Positions 8,337 to 19,281 of a DNA stretch of 64,000 bases are shown piece by piece (the stretch's first letter is position 1; each line of letters opens with the position of its first letter). The notes beneath the pieces were generated by a model, which had not been told where the DNA came from, ran no database searches, and was given only the letters and a program-made list of their open reading frames with translations. The position numbers and the translations under genes were made by a program. This DNA is from Streptomyces meridianus (GTDB lineage Bacteria > Actinomycetota > Actinomycetes > Streptomycetales > Streptomycetaceae): NCBI RefSeq assembly GCF_023703325.1, contig NZ_JAMQGM010000012.1, positions 1 through 64,000 on the forward strand, in the 5' to 3' direction.

Positions 8337-8489
8337 GCCGGAACCCTAACGCTGCGTCCCACCCAATGACACCCGCCGTCCGCCATACGGACGGAGGGCG
8401 GAGCCGCCCGCCGATACCGCACATCCGCCGGGACGCCGTGCAAACGGCCGCCTCGGCGGAGGTGGTACGAGCGGGCGGCCCGCCGTCGG

Positions 8490-8621
8490 TCAGTGACCGG
8501 TCGAGCCGCCGTTGTCCCGACGGTCGAGAGCGCGCTGCAGCGCAGCGGCGGCGTTGCGGCGGGCGTTGCTGTCGGCCTGACGAACCGAGGCGTGACGGGT
8601 CTTGCGGGCGCTGGTGTCCAT
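8490..8621 (-). CDS. 43-aa basic conserved small protein
   Basis: A 43-codon ORF starts MDTSARKTRHASVRQADSN and ends RRDNGGSTGH. It is rich in Arg and Ala and is probably a short helix (RRNAAAALQRALDRR). GGAG lies nine bases before the ATG. The gene sits alone between leuB and pruA, where I recall Streptomyces genomes carrying a similar tiny gene. It has no predicted membrane segment or cysteine. Function is unknown; a nucleic-acid-binding or regulatory peptide is possible from its charge but not shown. Confidence 0.6.
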   Translation of the reverse strand: MDTSARKTRHASVRQADSNARRNAAAALQRALDRRDNGGSTGH

Positions 8622-8802
8622 GAGTTCGCGTCTCCAATGCCAGAGTTCCGAATGCGGATTCAGAAATCGCCGGAAGCGGCGGGAGGCGGGGTGCGACAGG
8701 GGTCTCCTGCAGGGGCACGCGCCTTCATCCGCCGATCGCTGGATCGAGCGAGACGTTCGGCTCCTACAAAGCTAAGGCAGTACCGGCGCAGCTGTCTCCA
8801 CA

Positions 8803-8821
8803 ATTAGTCGGACGTCCTAAT
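8803..8821 (-). promoter_or_regulatory. AT-rich inverted repeat upstream of the 43-aa gene
   Basis: ATTAG and CTAAT flank a GTCGGACGTC core. The sequence TAGTCGGACGT fits the GT-N3-AC pattern of FadR-type GntR operators. It stands in a 357-bp gap (8622-8978) between the 43-aa gene and pruA that otherwise holds only the pruA terminator. Which regulator binds is unknown. Confidence 0.4.
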
Positions 8822-8913
8822 ATCTGAGACGGCGGCGCCTCATCCACCCCATCGGCCCCAGCGGAGTGGCATCGCGCGGGCGGACCGGAGCCGCCGCCAT
8901 ACGAGACGGAACA

Positions 8914-8958
8914 CGAAGGGCCCGGTCCTCTCGTGGACGAGAGGTACCGGGCCCTTCG
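8914..8958 (-). terminator. pruA terminator
   Basis: A stem of about 20 bp (CGAAGGGCCCGGT plus CCTCTCG against CGAGAGG plus ACCGGGCCCTTCG, with one extra base) closes on a TGGA loop. It lies 20 bp beyond the pruA stop. Confidence 0.8.
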
Positions 8959-8978
8959 AGGCCGGACGGTGCGGACCG

Positions 8979-10610
8979 TCAGCCCATGTGCGGGTAGCGG
9001 TAGTCGGTCGGCGGAACCAGCGTCTCCTTGATGGAGCGGGTCGACGTCCAGCGCATCAGGTTCTGCTTGGCGCCGGCCTTGTCGTTGGTGCCGGACGCCC
9101 GGCCGCCCCCGAAGGGCTGCTGGCCGACGACCGCGCCCGTGGGCTTGTCGTTGATGTAGAAGTTGCCGGCCGCGAAGCGCAGTGCCTCGCTGGTGGCGGC
9201 CACGGCGGCACGGTCCTGGGCGATGACGCAGCCGGTCAGCCCGTAGGCGGAGGCCGACTCCATCTGCTGGAGCATCTCGTCGTACTTCTCGTCGTCGTAG
9301 ACGTGGACGCCGAGGATCGGGCCGAAGTACTCGTCCTTGAAGATCTCGTTCTCCGGGTCGGTGGAGACGAGAACGGTCGGGCGGACGAAGTACCCGCTGC
9401 TGTCGTCGTACGTGCCGCCGGCGACGACCTCGATCGTCGGGTCCGACTTCGCCCGGTCGATCGCGGCCTTGTTCTTGGCGAAGGAACGCTCGTCGATCAC
9501 GGCGCCCATGAAGTTCTCGAGTTCGGTGACGTCACCCATGGTGAGCGACTCCACCTCGGCCGCGAACTCCTCCTTGAACCCGGACTCCCACAGCGAGCGG
9601 GGGACGTAGGCACGCGAGGCGGCCGAGCACTTCTGCCCCTGGAACTCGAAGGCGCCACGGGTCATCGCGGTCCGCAGGATGCCGCGGTCGGCCGACGGGT
9701 GGGCAACGATGAAGTCCTTGCCGCCGGTCTCGCCGACCAGTCGCGGGTAGGTCTTGTAGTTCTCGATGTTGTTGCCGACCGTCTTCCACAGGTACTGGAA
9801 GGTCCTGGTCGAGCCGGTGAAGTGGATGCCCGCGAGGTCGGGGTGGTTGAGCGCCACCTCCGAGACATCCTTGCCGTCGCCGGTGACCAGGTTGATGACG
9901 CCCTTGGGCAGCCCGGCCTCCTCCAGCAGCTCCATCAGCAGCACGGCGGCGTGGGTCTGCGTCGGGGACGGCTTCCACACCACGACGTTGCCCATCAGGG
10001 CCGGTGCGGTGGGCAGATTGCCCGCGATCGCCGTGAAGTTGAACGGCGTGATCGCGTACACGAAGCCCTCGAGCGGCCGGTGGTCGCTGCGGTTCCACAC
10101 GCCCGGCGAGTTGGCGATCGGCTGCTCGGCCATGATCTGACGCGCGAAGTGCACGTTGAAGCGCCAGAAGTCGATCAGCTCGCACGGGGTGTCGATCTCG
10201 GCCTGCTGCGCGGTCTTCGACTGGCCGAGCATCGTGGACGCGGCCAGGGTCTCGCGCCACGGACCGGACAGCAGGTCGGCCGCCTTGAGGATGATGGCGG
10301 CGCGGTCGTCGAACGACAGCGCGCGCCAGGCCGGGGCCGCGGCCAGGGCGGCGTCGACCGCGTCCTGGGCGTCCTGCGTGGTGGCGTTGCCGTAGGTGCC
10401 GAGCCGCGCGGAGTGGTTGTGCGGCTGCACCACGTCGAAGCGCTCGCCGCCGCCCATGCGCTTCTGGCCGCCGATGGTCATCGGCAGGTCGATCGGGTTG
10501 CCCGCCAGCTCCTTGAGCTTGGCTTCGAGCCGGGCCCGCTCGGGGCTGCCGGGTGCGTAGGTGTGCACCGGCTCGTTCACCGGCGCGGGGACCTGGGTCA
10601 CAGCGTCCAT
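8979..10610 (-). CDS. pruA: L-glutamate gamma-semialdehyde (1-pyrroline-5-carboxylate) dehydrogenase
   Basis: The 543-aa NAD-dependent aldehyde dehydrogenase oxidises P5C/glutamate semialdehyde to glutamate, the second step of proline use. The catalytic Cys lies in EFQGQKCSAASRAYVP and the nucleotide loop in HFTGSTRTFQYLW. The N-terminal PMTIGGQKR and the C-terminal QQPFGGGRASGTNDKAG motifs are those of the PruA/ALDH4 type. The ATG at 10610 starts MDAVTQVPAP; the frame remains open far upstream through the proline dehydrogenase region, but that is a GC artefact. It lies 53 bp downstream of proline dehydrogenase, so the pair forms an operon and may channel P5C. Confidence 0.93.
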   Translation of the reverse strand: MDAVTQVPAPVNEPVHTYAPGSPERARLEAKLKELAGNPIDLPMTIGGQKRMGGGERFDVVQPHNHSARLGTYGNATTQDAQDAVDAALAAAPAWRALSFDDRAAIILKAADLLSGPWRETLAASTMLGQSKTAQQAEIDTPCELIDFWRFNVHFARQIMAEQPIANSPGVWNRSDHRPLEGFVYAITPFNFTAIAGNLPTAPALMGNVVVWKPSPTQTHAAVLLMELLEEAGLPKGVINLVTGDGKDVSEVALNHPDLAGIHFTGSTRTFQYLWKTVGNNIENYKTYPRLVGETGGKDFIVAHPSADRGILRTAMTRGAFEFQGQKCSAASRAYVPRSLWESGFKEEFAAEVESLTMGDVTELENFMGAVIDERSFAKNKAAIDRAKSDPTIEVVAGGTYDDSSGYFVRPTVLVSTDPENEIFKDEYFGPILGVHVYDDEKYDEMLQQMESASAYGLTGCVIAQDRAAVAATSEALRFAAGNFYINDKPTGAVVGQQPFGGGRASGTNDKAGAKQNLMRWTSTRSIKETLVPPTDYRYPHMG

Positions 10611-10663
10611 GGTGGCCGTTTCTCCTTCGATCGGTCGGTTCGTGCGTCTGGGGTTTCCGGTGC

Positions 10664-11590
10664 TCAACCGCGGGTGGCGAGCGAGCGGAGGAAGAAGGCG
10701 AGGTTGGCCGGCCGCTCCGCGAGCCGCCGCATGAAGTATCCGTACCAGTCGGTCCCGTAGGGGATGTACACCCGCATCCGGTGGCCCTCCGCCACGAGCC
10801 GCTTCTGCTCGGCTTCCCGGATCCCGTACAGCATCTGGAACTCGTACTCGTCGAGCTTGCGGCCGGTCTGCCGGGCCAGCTCCTGGGCGATGGCGACCAT
10901 GCGCGGATCGTGCGAGCCGACCATCGGGTAACCCTGGCCGGACATGAGGATCCTCAGGCACCGGACATACGCCCGGTCCACCTCGCGCTTGTCCTGGAAC
11001 GCCACCGTCGCGGGCTCCTTGTAGGCGCCCTTCACCAGCCGCACCCGGGATCCTTCCCCGGCGAGCGCACGACAGTCGTCCTCCGTCCGGAACAGGTAGG
11101 ACTGGAGGACGGCGCCGGTCTGCGGGAACCGTTCGCGCAGCTCGGAGAGGATGGCGAGAGTGGAGTCCACGGTGGTGTGGTCCTCCATGTCCAGCGTAAC
11201 CGCGGTGCCCGCGGCGGCGGCCGCCTCGACCACGGGGGCGACGTTGGCGAGCGCCAGGTCGTGGCCGCCGGGGAGCGCCTGGCCGAAGGCGGAGAGCTTC
11301 ACCGACATCTCGGCCCGCATACCCAGGCCCTCCGAGGCCAGCACGTCGGCCAGCGCGAGGTAGGCGTCGCGGTTGCGCAGCGCCTCGGCCGGGTCGGTGA
11401 TGTCCTCGCCCAGGTGGTCCAGCGTGACCTGCAGACCCTGGCCGGTGAGCTTGCGCACGGCGTCGGCGGCGTCGTCGAGATGCTCGCCCGCGACGAAACG
11501 GTCGACCACCGGACGGGTGACCGGAGCCGCCGAGACAAGACGGCGGATGCCTTCGCTGCGTGCGGCGGCGAGGAGCACGGGACCCAGCAC
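10664..11590 (-). CDS. Proline dehydrogenase (FAD)
   Basis: The 308-aa single-domain enzyme oxidises proline to 1-pyrroline-5-carboxylate with FAD and passes electrons to the respiratory chain. The barrel motifs VTLDMEDHT, RLVKGAYKEP and the C-terminal VYIPYGTDWYGYFMRRLAERP (FAD/substrate residues) are clear. The GTG at 11590 is chosen because GGAGGTG lies directly upstream; earlier starts would add an Arg/Pro-rich tail unlike the family. It is first in a two-gene operon with pruA and divergent from a PucR-type regulator that probably controls it. Confidence 0.9.
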   Translation of the reverse strand: MLGPVLLAAARSEGIRRLVSAAPVTRPVVDRFVAGEHLDDAADAVRKLTGQGLQVTLDHLGEDITDPAEALRNRDAYLALADVLASEGLGMRAEMSVKLSAFGQALPGGHDLALANVAPVVEAAAAAGTAVTLDMEDHTTVDSTLAILSELRERFPQTGAVLQSYLFRTEDDCRALAGEGSRVRLVKGAYKEPATVAFQDKREVDRAYVRCLRILMSGQGYPMVGSHDPRMVAIAQELARQTGRKLDEYEFQMLYGIREAEQKRLVAEGHRMRVYIPYGTDWYGYFMRRLAERPANLAFFLRSLATRG

Positions 11591-11688
11591 GGGGCACCTC
11601 CACATGAGAACGGACAGCCGCATCGGGACAACCGGAACGGCGACGGGACCACCGTGAAACCTAGGGTTCGCCCCGGTGTTCCGCCATC

Positions 11689-11698
11689 GACAGCTGTC
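11689..11698. promoter_or_regulatory. Palindrome in the proline operon/regulator divergent promoter
   Basis: GACAGCTGTC is a perfect 10-bp palindrome in the 206-bp region between the proline dehydrogenase and pucR-like starts. It is a candidate half of a regulator site, with no further support. Confidence 0.25.
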
Positions 11699-11796
11699 AC
11701 GCATCCGTGTCCCGGATCTCAGACAACTGTATGAGAATGGTGCCCGCCCCGACGACGGGCCGGGCCGTCGACGACAGGAAAGGACCGAACGGACCG

Positions 11797-12981
11797 ATGC
11801 GCGACGACTACCAGCAACTGCTGGACGAGATCTCGGCCGTGCTCGGCGCCCCGGCCACCCTCGAGGACCGGGACTTCGGGCTCATCGCGTTCGGTGCGCA
11901 CGACAGCGAGGACGATCTGGCCATGGACCCGGTCCGCACCCGCTCGATCCTGCACCGCCGGTCGACCCAGGCCGTCCGTGACTGGTTCGAGGCCTTCGGG
12001 ATCGCCCACGCCACCGGGCCCGTCCGGATTCCCCCCGACCCCGCGGCCGGCGTGCGCATGGGCCGGATCTGCCTGCCGACGCGTCACCGGGGTGTGGTGC
12101 GCGGCTACGTCTGGCTGCTCGACGACGGCCATCTGGCCGGAGTCGAGACCGGCGGACCCGGCACTCCGCCCGACCCGCGCCTGGCCCAGGCGATGGACAC
12201 CGCCGCACGTATCGGGGCGCTGCTGGCGGCGGAGTCGCGCGCCGGGGCGCAAGTCGGGGAGTTCCTCCGGGAACTGCTCACCGGGACGCCGTCCGATCGT
12301 GAGACCGCCCGCGCCGGGCTGCTCGCGGCGCTCGGTCCCGCAGCCGAGGACAGTCTGGCGCTGGTCGCCGTCGCCCCCTGGTCGCTGGACGCGGCCGACG
12401 ATGCCGGACCCGTCCCCGCACTGTCCGGCATCCCCGGAGCCGCCGCCGTCTGCGCGGTCCCCGGTACGGGACTCGCCGTTCTGGTCCGGCTCAGGACGTC
12501 CGCGTCCGTGGAACCGGCCCGTTCGATCGCCTCCCGGCTGTTGCGCTCGCCGCGGGCCGGTCAGGCAGCGGCGGGCATCGGCACGATCCGGCAGGGCCTG
12601 GACGACCTGCCGCAGGCCTGGGCCGAAGCGGTCGCCGCGACCCGGGCGGCCCGGGCGGAGGACCGGCTGGGACCGGTCGCCGAGTGGTCCGGGATCGGGC
12701 CGTACCGGATGCTCACCGGCCTCGCGCACACCACTGACCCGGCCGTGGGCCCGCTGCTGCAACCCGCCCACGCACGGCTCGCCCGGACCGCCGAGGTGTT
12801 CCTCGACTGCTCCGGCCAGGCGGGGCGGGCCGCCGCCGCTCTGGGTATCCACCGGCAGACGCTGTACTACCGGCTGACGCGCGTGGAGGCCCTGACCGGG
12901 CTCGATCTCGACGAGGGCGAGGACCGGCTGCTGCTGCACATGGCGCTGAAGGCGGCCCGGCTCGGCCGGGGCCTGCCCTGA
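11797..12981 (+). CDS. PucR-family transcriptional regulator, likely of proline use
   Basis: The 394-aa protein has the PucR layout. A GAF-like N-terminal half (about 1-170) is followed by a GGDEF-like linker region and a C-terminal helix-turn-helix at about 340-385: [20 protein letters not shown] followed by [19 protein letters not shown]. Such proteins activate or repress adjacent catabolic genes in response to substrate. Its divergent position beside proline dehydrogenase-pruA suggests proline or P5C as effector. The ATG at 11797 ([12 protein letters not shown]) follows AGGAAAGGA. An upstream in-frame ATG would add about 30 residues that look non-coding. Confidence 0.85.
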   Translation: MRDDYQQLLDEISAVLGAPATLEDRDFGLIAFGAHDSEDDLAMDPVRTRSILHRRSTQAVRDWFEAFGIAHATGPVRIPPDPAAGVRMGRICLPTRHRGVVRGYVWLLDDGHLAGVETGGPGTPPDPRLAQAMDTAARIGALLAAESRAGAQVGEFLRELLTGTPSDRETARAGLLAALGPAAEDSLALVAVAPWSLDAADDAGPVPALSGIPGAAAVCAVPGTGLAVLVRLRTSASVEPARSIASRLLRSPRAGQAAAGIGTIRQGLDDLPQAWAEAVAATRAARAEDRLGPVAEWSGIGPYRMLTGLAHTTDPAVGPLLQPAHARLARTAEVFLDCSGQAGRAAAALGIHRQTLYYRLTRVEALTGLDLDEGEDRLLLHMALKAARLGRGLP

Positions 12982-13125
12982 GCCCGGAAACCGGCCTGTG
13001 CCCTGAGCCTTGCTGAGCGTCAACGACCAAGGATCCGCTCACTCGTTCGGAGGGTGTTCCTGCCGTTCCGTGCCGCTACGCTCGGTCTCGCGGACAGAAT
13101 CCCGTCCATGGGAGGAATCACCACC

Positions 13126-13710
13126 ATGACCGCCGAACCGTTGCCGGCCTGGGCCGTCCCGCCCCGGGGTGGGTTCACCGCAGACGACCTCGACCGCATT
13201 CCGGAACTCCCGCCGCACACCGAGCTGATCGACGGGAGCCTGGTCTTCGTGAGCCCGCAGAAGAGTTTCCACTCTCTGGTCGTGTATCTCCTGGAGCATG
13301 CCCTGCGCGCACGTGCCCCGGAGAGCCTGCGAGTGCGGCGCGAGATGAGTGTCGTCCTCGGCCCGCGCAACCGGCCGGAGCCCGACATCACGGTGCTGCG
13401 GGCCGATGCGGTGACCGACGAGGCCGACGAGACCGGGTACGAGGCCGCCGACGTCGCCCTCGCCGTGGAAGTCGTCTCCCCCGAGTCCGAGGAACGGGAC
13501 CGCAAACGCAAGCCCCAGCTCTACGCCGAGGCGGGCATCGCGCACTTCTGGCGCGTGGAGAAGGGCGAGGGGCGGCGGCCGGTCGTCTACGTCTACGAAC
13601 TCGACCCGGCGACCCGGACGTACGTGCCGACCGGCATCCACCACGATCGGCTGAAGGTATCCGTTCCCTTCACGATCGACATCGACCTCACCGAGATCGA
13701 CCGCCTCTGA
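13126..13710 (+). CDS. Uma2-family (DUF820) restriction-endonuclease-like protein
   Basis: The 194-aa protein has the PD-(D/E)XK fold pattern of Uma2 proteins. An N-terminal ELIDGSLVFVSPQKSFHS is followed by RPEPDITVLR (acidic metal ligand), LAVEVVSPESEERDRKRK (E and K of the core) and YAEAGIAHFWRVE. This family is greatly expanded in Streptomyces and other multicellular bacteria. Its biochemical role is unproven, and a nuclease is inferred from the fold. GGAGGA nine bases upstream sets the ATG at 13126. It stands alone between pucR-like and serA. Confidence 0.85.
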   Translation: MTAEPLPAWAVPPRGGFTADDLDRIPELPPHTELIDGSLVFVSPQKSFHSLVVYLLEHALRARAPESLRVRREMSVVLGPRNRPEPDITVLRADAVTDEADETGYEAADVALAVEVVSPESEERDRKRKPQLYAEAGIAHFWRVEKGEGRRPVVYVYELDPATRTYVPTGIHHDRLKVSVPFTIDIDLTEIDRL

Positions 13711-13717
13711 TCACAGT

Positions 13718-13753
13718 CGCGGGCCCGGCCCCCGATCGGGGGCCGGGCCCGCG
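13718..13753. terminator. Bidirectional terminator between Uma2 and serA
   Basis: A perfect 16-bp inverted repeat, CGCGGGCCCGGCCCCC, closes on GATC between these convergent genes. It begins 8 bp after the Uma2 stop. Confidence 0.85.
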
Positions 13754-13776
13754 TCATGTTGCGCGAAGGCTGCCGG

Positions 13777-15369
13777 TCAGTCCTGGAGGTTGACCGTACG
13801 GGCCGAGGTCGCACCGATCTCCTGCGCGATCTCGTTGAGCACCGGCGCCGGGACGTTGTCGTCCACCGTGAGCACCACGAGCGCCTCACCGCCCTGTGTG
13901 GCCCGCGAGACCTGCATGCCGGCGATGTTGAGCCCTGCCTCGCCGAGGATGCGTCCGACGGTCCCGACCACGCCGGGGCGATCGGCGTACCGCAGGAACA
14001 CCAGGTGGTCGGCCATCGCCAGGTCGACGTCGTGCTCCCCGACTGCGACGATCTTCTGCTGGTGCTTCGGGCCGGTGAGGGTGCCGGAGACCGCGACGTT
14101 CTCACCGCCGGCGAGCGTGCCGCGCACGGTGACCAGGTTGCGGTGATCCGGGGACTCCGAGCTGGTGGTCAGCCGGACCTCGACGCCGCGCTCCTGCGCG
14201 AACAGGGGCGCGTTGACGTAGGACACGGTCTCGTCGACCACGTCCTCGAACACGCCCTTGAGCGCCGAGAGTTCGAGCACCTTGACGTCGTGCTGGGTGA
14301 TCTCGCCACAGACCTCGACGTCCAGCCGGACGGCGACCTCGCCGGCCAGCGCCGTGAAGATCCGGCCGAGCTTCTCGGCCAGCGGCAGGCCGGGGCGGAC
14401 GTCCTCGGCGATGACCCCGCCCTGGACGTTCACCGCGTCGGGCACGAGCTCGCCGGCGAGCGCGAGGCGTACGGACTTGGCGACGGCGATGCCGGCCTTC
14501 TCCTGCGCCTCACCGGTCGAGGCACCGAGGTGCGGGGTGGCCACGACGTTGTCGAAGTCGAACAGCGGCGAGTCGGTGCACGGCTCCTTGCTGAACACGT
14601 CCAGGCCGGCGGCCGCGACCCGGCCCTCCTTGAGGGCGGCGGCCAGCGCCGTCTCGTCGACGATGCCGCCGCGGGCCGCGTTGACGATGCGCACCTCGGG
14701 CTTCACCCGGTGCAGTGCCTCGTCCCCGATGAGCCCGGCCGTCTCCGGTGTCTTGGGCAGGTGGACGGTGATGAAGTCCGCGACCTCGAGCAGTTCGTCG
14801 AGGGAGAGCAGCTTGACACCCATCTGGGCGGCGCGGGCGGGCTGCACATAGGGGTCGTAAGCGACGATCTTCATGCCGAACGCAGACATCCGCTGGGCCA
14901 CCAGCACCCCGATGCGGCCGAGGCCGACGACGCCGAGCGTCTTCTCGGCGAGTTCGACGCCGGTGTACTTGCTGCGCTTCCACTCGCCGTTCTTCAGCGC
15001 CTGGCTGGCCTGGGGAATGTTGCGGGCGGTCGCGACGATCAGCCCGCAGGCGAGTTCGGCGGCGGTGACGATGTTCGAGGTGGGGGCGTTCACGACCATC
15101 ACGCCGGCCTTGGTGGCGGCGGAGACGTCGACGTTGTCGAGTCCGACGCCCGCGCGCGCGACGACCTTCAGTTTGCCGGCCGCGGCGATCGCCTCGGCGT
15201 CCACCTTGGTCGCGCTGCGGACCAGGATCGCGTCGACGTCGGCAATGGCGGGCAGCAGTTCGCCCCGGTCGGCGCCGTTGCAGTGCCGGATCTCGAAGTC
15301 CGGTCCCAGGGCGTCGACGGTGGCGGGCGAGAGCTCTTCAGCGATGAGTACGACAGGTTTGGGGCTCAC
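13777..15369 (-). CDS. serA: D-3-phosphoglycerate dehydrogenase SerA
   Basis: The 530-aa NAD enzyme commits 3-phosphoglycerate to serine synthesis. Domains in order are substrate-binding, Rossmann (VGLGRIGVLVAQR), the rest of the catalytic core with NAARGGIVDE (Arg) and TPHLGAST (His), the inserted ASB domain, and a C-terminal ACT domain (about 455-530, LRYADRPGVVGTVGRIL) for serine feedback. This is the long type I form of actinobacteria. The GTG at 15369 (VSPKPVVLIAEEL) follows GAGGA, and upstream codons look like leader sequence. The 326-bp gap before ilvC holds the ilvC terminator and a possible -10 TACACT at 15517-15522 without a clear -35. Confidence 0.93.
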   Translation of the reverse strand: MSPKPVVLIAEELSPATVDALGPDFEIRHCNGADRGELLPAIADVDAILVRSATKVDAEAIAAAGKLKVVARAGVGLDNVDVSAATKAGVMVVNAPTSNIVTAAELACGLIVATARNIPQASQALKNGEWKRSKYTGVELAEKTLGVVGLGRIGVLVAQRMSAFGMKIVAYDPYVQPARAAQMGVKLLSLDELLEVADFITVHLPKTPETAGLIGDEALHRVKPEVRIVNAARGGIVDETALAAALKEGRVAAAGLDVFSKEPCTDSPLFDFDNVVATPHLGASTGEAQEKAGIAVAKSVRLALAGELVPDAVNVQGGVIAEDVRPGLPLAEKLGRIFTALAGEVAVRLDVEVCGEITQHDVKVLELSALKGVFEDVVDETVSYVNAPLFAQERGVEVRLTTSSESPDHRNLVTVRGTLAGGENVAVSGTLTGPKHQQKIVAVGEHDVDLAMADHLVFLRYADRPGVVGTVGRILGEAGLNIAGMQVSRATQGGEALVVLTVDDNVPAPVLNEIAQEIGATSARTVNLQD

Positions 15370-15620
15370 GAGTTCCTCAGTCCTCACTAGTCCTGGGCTC
15401 CTCCCGTTCCCCGGGGGGCACGGGGGAGGACGGCCGTCCCGACGGCCGGAGGCGGTGAAGGGGGCAGCCGCGTGGAAGACGCACGACGCTGTGAGCCTGA
15501 ACGCGTTGTTGTCACGAGTGTATCGGCGGCGATGATCCCGTATCACGCCTCCGCGGAATGATCACCCGGTCGGGGCTCGACGCCGTGGACAAGCCGCGTG
15601 CGGGCGGCCGGCGAAGCTCC

Positions 15621-15659
15621 GCCGGCGGGCGGGGGCCGTGTCGGTCCCCGCCCGCCGGC
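15621..15659 (-). terminator. ilvC terminator
   Basis: A perfect 14-bp inverted repeat, GCCGGCGGGCGGGG, with an 11-nt loop lies 37 bp after the ilvC stop. It ends the ilvB-ilvN-ilvC unit before serA. Confidence 0.8.
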
Positions 15660-15695
15660 CGTGCGGTGCCAAGGGCGGACCACACGCCGAGGCGG

Positions 15696-16781
<1,086 letters not shown>

Positions 16782-17306
16782 CTATGCGGTCCGGTCGAGC
16801 GCGCGCAGCGACCGGTCGGTGATGGAACGGGCGCCGCGCCCTACGGCGATGGTGCCGGACTGCACCAGCTCCTTGATGCCGTACGGTTCCAGCATCCTGA
16901 GCATGGCCTCGAGCTTGTCCGCCCCGCCGGTCGCCTCGATGGTGACGGCCTCGGGCGAGACGTCGACCGTCTTGGCGCGGAAGAGCTGGACGATCTCGAC
17001 GATCTGGGAACGCGTCTCGTTGTCCGCGCGGACTTTCACCAGAACGAGTTCCCGCTGAACGGCCGAACCGGGCTCCAGCTCGACGATCTTCAGCACGTTG
17101 ACGAGCTTGTTGAGCTGTTTGGTCACCTGCTCCAGGGGCAGCGACTCGACGTTCACCACGATGGTGATGCGCGAGATGTCCGGGTGCTCGGTGGTGCCGA
17201 CCGCGAGCGAGTCGATGTTGAAGCCGCGGCGGGAGAAGAGCGCGGTGATCCGGGCGAGGACACCGGGCTTGTTCTCCACCAGGACGGAGAGCGTGTGCTT
17301 GGTCAT
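16782..17306 (-). CDS. ilvN: Acetolactate synthase regulatory (small) subunit IlvN
   Basis: The 174-aa protein opens with an ACT domain (LSVLVENKPGVLARITALFSRRGFNIDSLAVG in two overlapping blocks, residues 5-36), which binds valine. A C-terminal dimerisation domain follows. It associates with IlvB, raises its activity and confers feedback inhibition. The true start is ATG 17306 (MTKHTL); the frame is open much further upstream inside ilvB, but only as a shadow. It lies 35 bp after ilvB. Confidence 0.93.
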   Translation of the reverse strand: MTKHTLSVLVENKPGVLARITALFSRRGFNIDSLAVGTTEHPDISRITIVVNVESLPLEQVTKQLNKLVNVLKIVELEPGSAVQRELVLVKVRADNETRSQIVEIVQLFRAKTVDVSPEAVTIEATGGADKLEAMLRMLEPYGIKELVQSGTIAVGRGARSITDRSLRALDRTA

Positions 17307-17341
17307 GGACTCTTTACTCTCTTCTCTTCCGTGTCCCGGTC

Positions 17342-19189
17342 TCAGTCCTCGTCCGCGTCGCCGAAGTCGGGCCGGACGCCGCGGGCGGCCATGACCTCGT
17401 CGTTGGAGGTGCCGGCGGCGACCATCGGCCACACCATGGCGTCCTCGTGGACGATGAAGTCGACGACCACCGGACGGTCGTTGATCGCGTTGGCCTTCTC
17501 GATGACCGCGTCGAGCTGTTCCGGGTCCTCGCAGCGGATGCCGACGCAGCCCATGGCCTCGGCGAGCTTCACGAAGTCGGGGCAGCGCGTGCCCGCCGTC
17601 TCCGCCGGGGCCTGCGGACCGGAGTGCAGCACCGTGTTCGAGTACCGCTGGTTGTAGAACAGGGTCTGCCACTGCCGGACCATGCCCAGCGCGCCGTTGT
17701 TGATGACCGCAACCTTGATCGGGATGTTGTTGAGCGCGCAGGTGACGAGTTCCTGATTGGTCATCTGGAAGCAGCCGTCGCCGTCGATCGCCCAGACGGT
17801 CCGGTCGGGCCGGCCGGCCTTGGCACCCATGGCCGCGGGGACGGCGTAACCCATCGTTCCTGCCCCGCCGGAGTTCAGCCAGGTCGCGGGCTGCTCGTAG
17901 TTGATGAAGTGCGATGCCCACATCTGGTGCTGGCCGACGCCCGCCGCATAGACGGTGCCTTGCGGGGCGAGCTCGCCCAGACGCTGGATGACCTGCTGGG
18001 GAGAGAGGCTGCCGTCCTCGGGCAGGTCGTAGCCCAGCGGGTAGGTCTCGCGCCAGCGGTTGAGGTTGTCCCACCAGACGCGGTAGTCGCCGGTGCGTCC
18101 CTCCTCGTGCTCGGCCTGCACGGCGACCACGAGATCGGCGATGACCTCCCGTGCGTCCCCGACGATCGGCACGTCCGCGGCGCGGTTCTTGCCGATCTCG
18201 GCGGGGTCGATGTCGGCGTGGACGATCTTGGCGAAGGGGGCGAAGCTGTCGAGCTTGCCCGTGACGCGGTCGTCGAACCTGGCGCCGAGCGCGACGATGA
18301 GGTCCGACTTCTGCAGGGCCGTGACCGCTGTGACGGACCCGTGCATGCCCGGCATGCCGACGTGCAGTGGGTGACTGTCGGGGAACGCGCCGAGGGCCAT
18401 CAGGGTAGTGGTGACCGGGGCGCCGGTCAGCTCTGCGAGGATCCGCAGCTCCGCCGTGGCCCCGGATTTGAGAACACCGCCGCCGACGTACAGGACCGGG
18501 CGCTCGGCCTCGGCGATCAGCCGTGCCGCCTCCCGGATCTGCTTGCCGTGCGGCTTGGTGACGGGCCGGTACCCCGGCAGGTCCGTCACCGGCGGCCAGC
18601 GGAACGTGGTCTGTGCCTGGAGCGCGTCCTTGGCGATGTCGACCAGGACGGGACCGGGGCGCCCGGTGGCCGCGATGTGGAACGCCTCGGCGATGGTCTG
18701 CGGGATCTCGGCCGGGTCGGTCACCAGGAAGTTGTGCTTGGTGATCGGCATGGTGATGCCGCAGATGTCCGCTTCCTGGAACGCGTCCGTGCCGATGGCC
18801 TTCGACGCGACCTGGCCGGTGATCGCGACCAGGGGCACGGAGTCCATGTGCGCGTCCGCGATCGGGGTGACCAGGTTGGTGGCACCCGGACCGGACGTAG
18901 CCATGCACACCCCGACCCTCCCCGTCGCCTGGGCGTAGCCCGTGGCGGCGTGGCCGGCGCCCTGCTCGTGCCGGACCAGGACGTGGCGAACCTTCGGCGA
19001 GTCCATCAGCGGGTCGTAGGCGGGCAGGATGGCGCCCCCGGGAATCCCGAATACCGTGTCGACGCCGATTTCCTCGAGCGAGCGGATGAGCGACTGCGCG
19101 CCCGTGACGTGCTCGACGTTGGCGGCCTGTTGTCCGCCGTTACGGGACCGCGGCTGCGGATGGTGGGCCCCGGTGGCCTGCTCGGTCAT
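17342..19189 (-). CDS. ilvB: Acetolactate synthase catalytic (large) subunit IlvB
   Basis: The 615-aa thiamine-diphosphate enzyme joins two pyruvates, or pyruvate and 2-ketobutyrate, in the first common step of Val/Leu/Ile synthesis. The catalytic Glu is in [15 protein letters not shown]. The ThDP-Mg motif runs from GDGCFQMT to NN at about residue 480-510. The FAD-binding middle domain is present. I choose ATG 19189 ([10 protein letters not shown]) because GAAGAG is correctly spaced from it; ATG 19195 is two codons earlier. Expression is governed by the leader peptide and attenuator upstream. Confidence 0.93.
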   Translation of the reverse strand: MTEQATGAHHPQPRSRNGGQQAANVEHVTGAQSLIRSLEEIGVDTVFGIPGGAILPAYDPLMDSPKVRHVLVRHEQGAGHAATGYAQATGRVGVCMATSGPGATNLVTPIADAHMDSVPLVAITGQVASKAIGTDAFQEADICGITMPITKHNFLVTDPAEIPQTIAEAFHIAATGRPGPVLVDIAKDALQAQTTFRWPPVTDLPGYRPVTKPHGKQIREAARLIAEAERPVLYVGGGVLKSGATAELRILAELTGAPVTTTLMALGAFPDSHPLHVGMPGMHGSVTAVTALQKSDLIVALGARFDDRVTGKLDSFAPFAKIVHADIDPAEIGKNRAADVPIVGDAREVIADLVVAVQAEHEEGRTGDYRVWWDNLNRWRETYPLGYDLPEDGSLSPQQVIQRLGELAPQGTVYAAGVGQHQMWASHFINYEQPATWLNSGGAGTMGYAVPAAMGAKAGRPDRTVWAIDGDGCFQMTNQELVTCALNNIPIKVAVINNGALGMVRQWQTLFYNQRYSNTVLHSGPQAPAETAGTRCPDFVKLAEAMGCVGIRCEDPEQLDAVIEKANAINDRPVVVDFIVHEDAMVWPMVAAGTSNDEVMAARGVRPDFGDADED

Positions 19190-19281
19190 CGACATTCTCT
19201 TCTCGAAGATGAGGGTTTCCGGGGGCGGGGTGACCGCCCCCGAGGGAGGTGGTGCGGTGCTCTGCGACGTATCGGTGCAAC

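Noticed and set aside
8979..11603. An 874-codon open frame fusing pruA to upstream sequence
   Set aside because: The extra 331 codons are an Arg/Pro/Gly-rich shadow of the proline dehydrogenase gene in another frame. The real pruA begins at 10610.
16782..18908. A 708-codon frame reaching from ilvN into ilvB
   Set aside because: The part above 17306 is a shadow of ilvB; ilvN has a clear ATG and ACT domain start at 17306.
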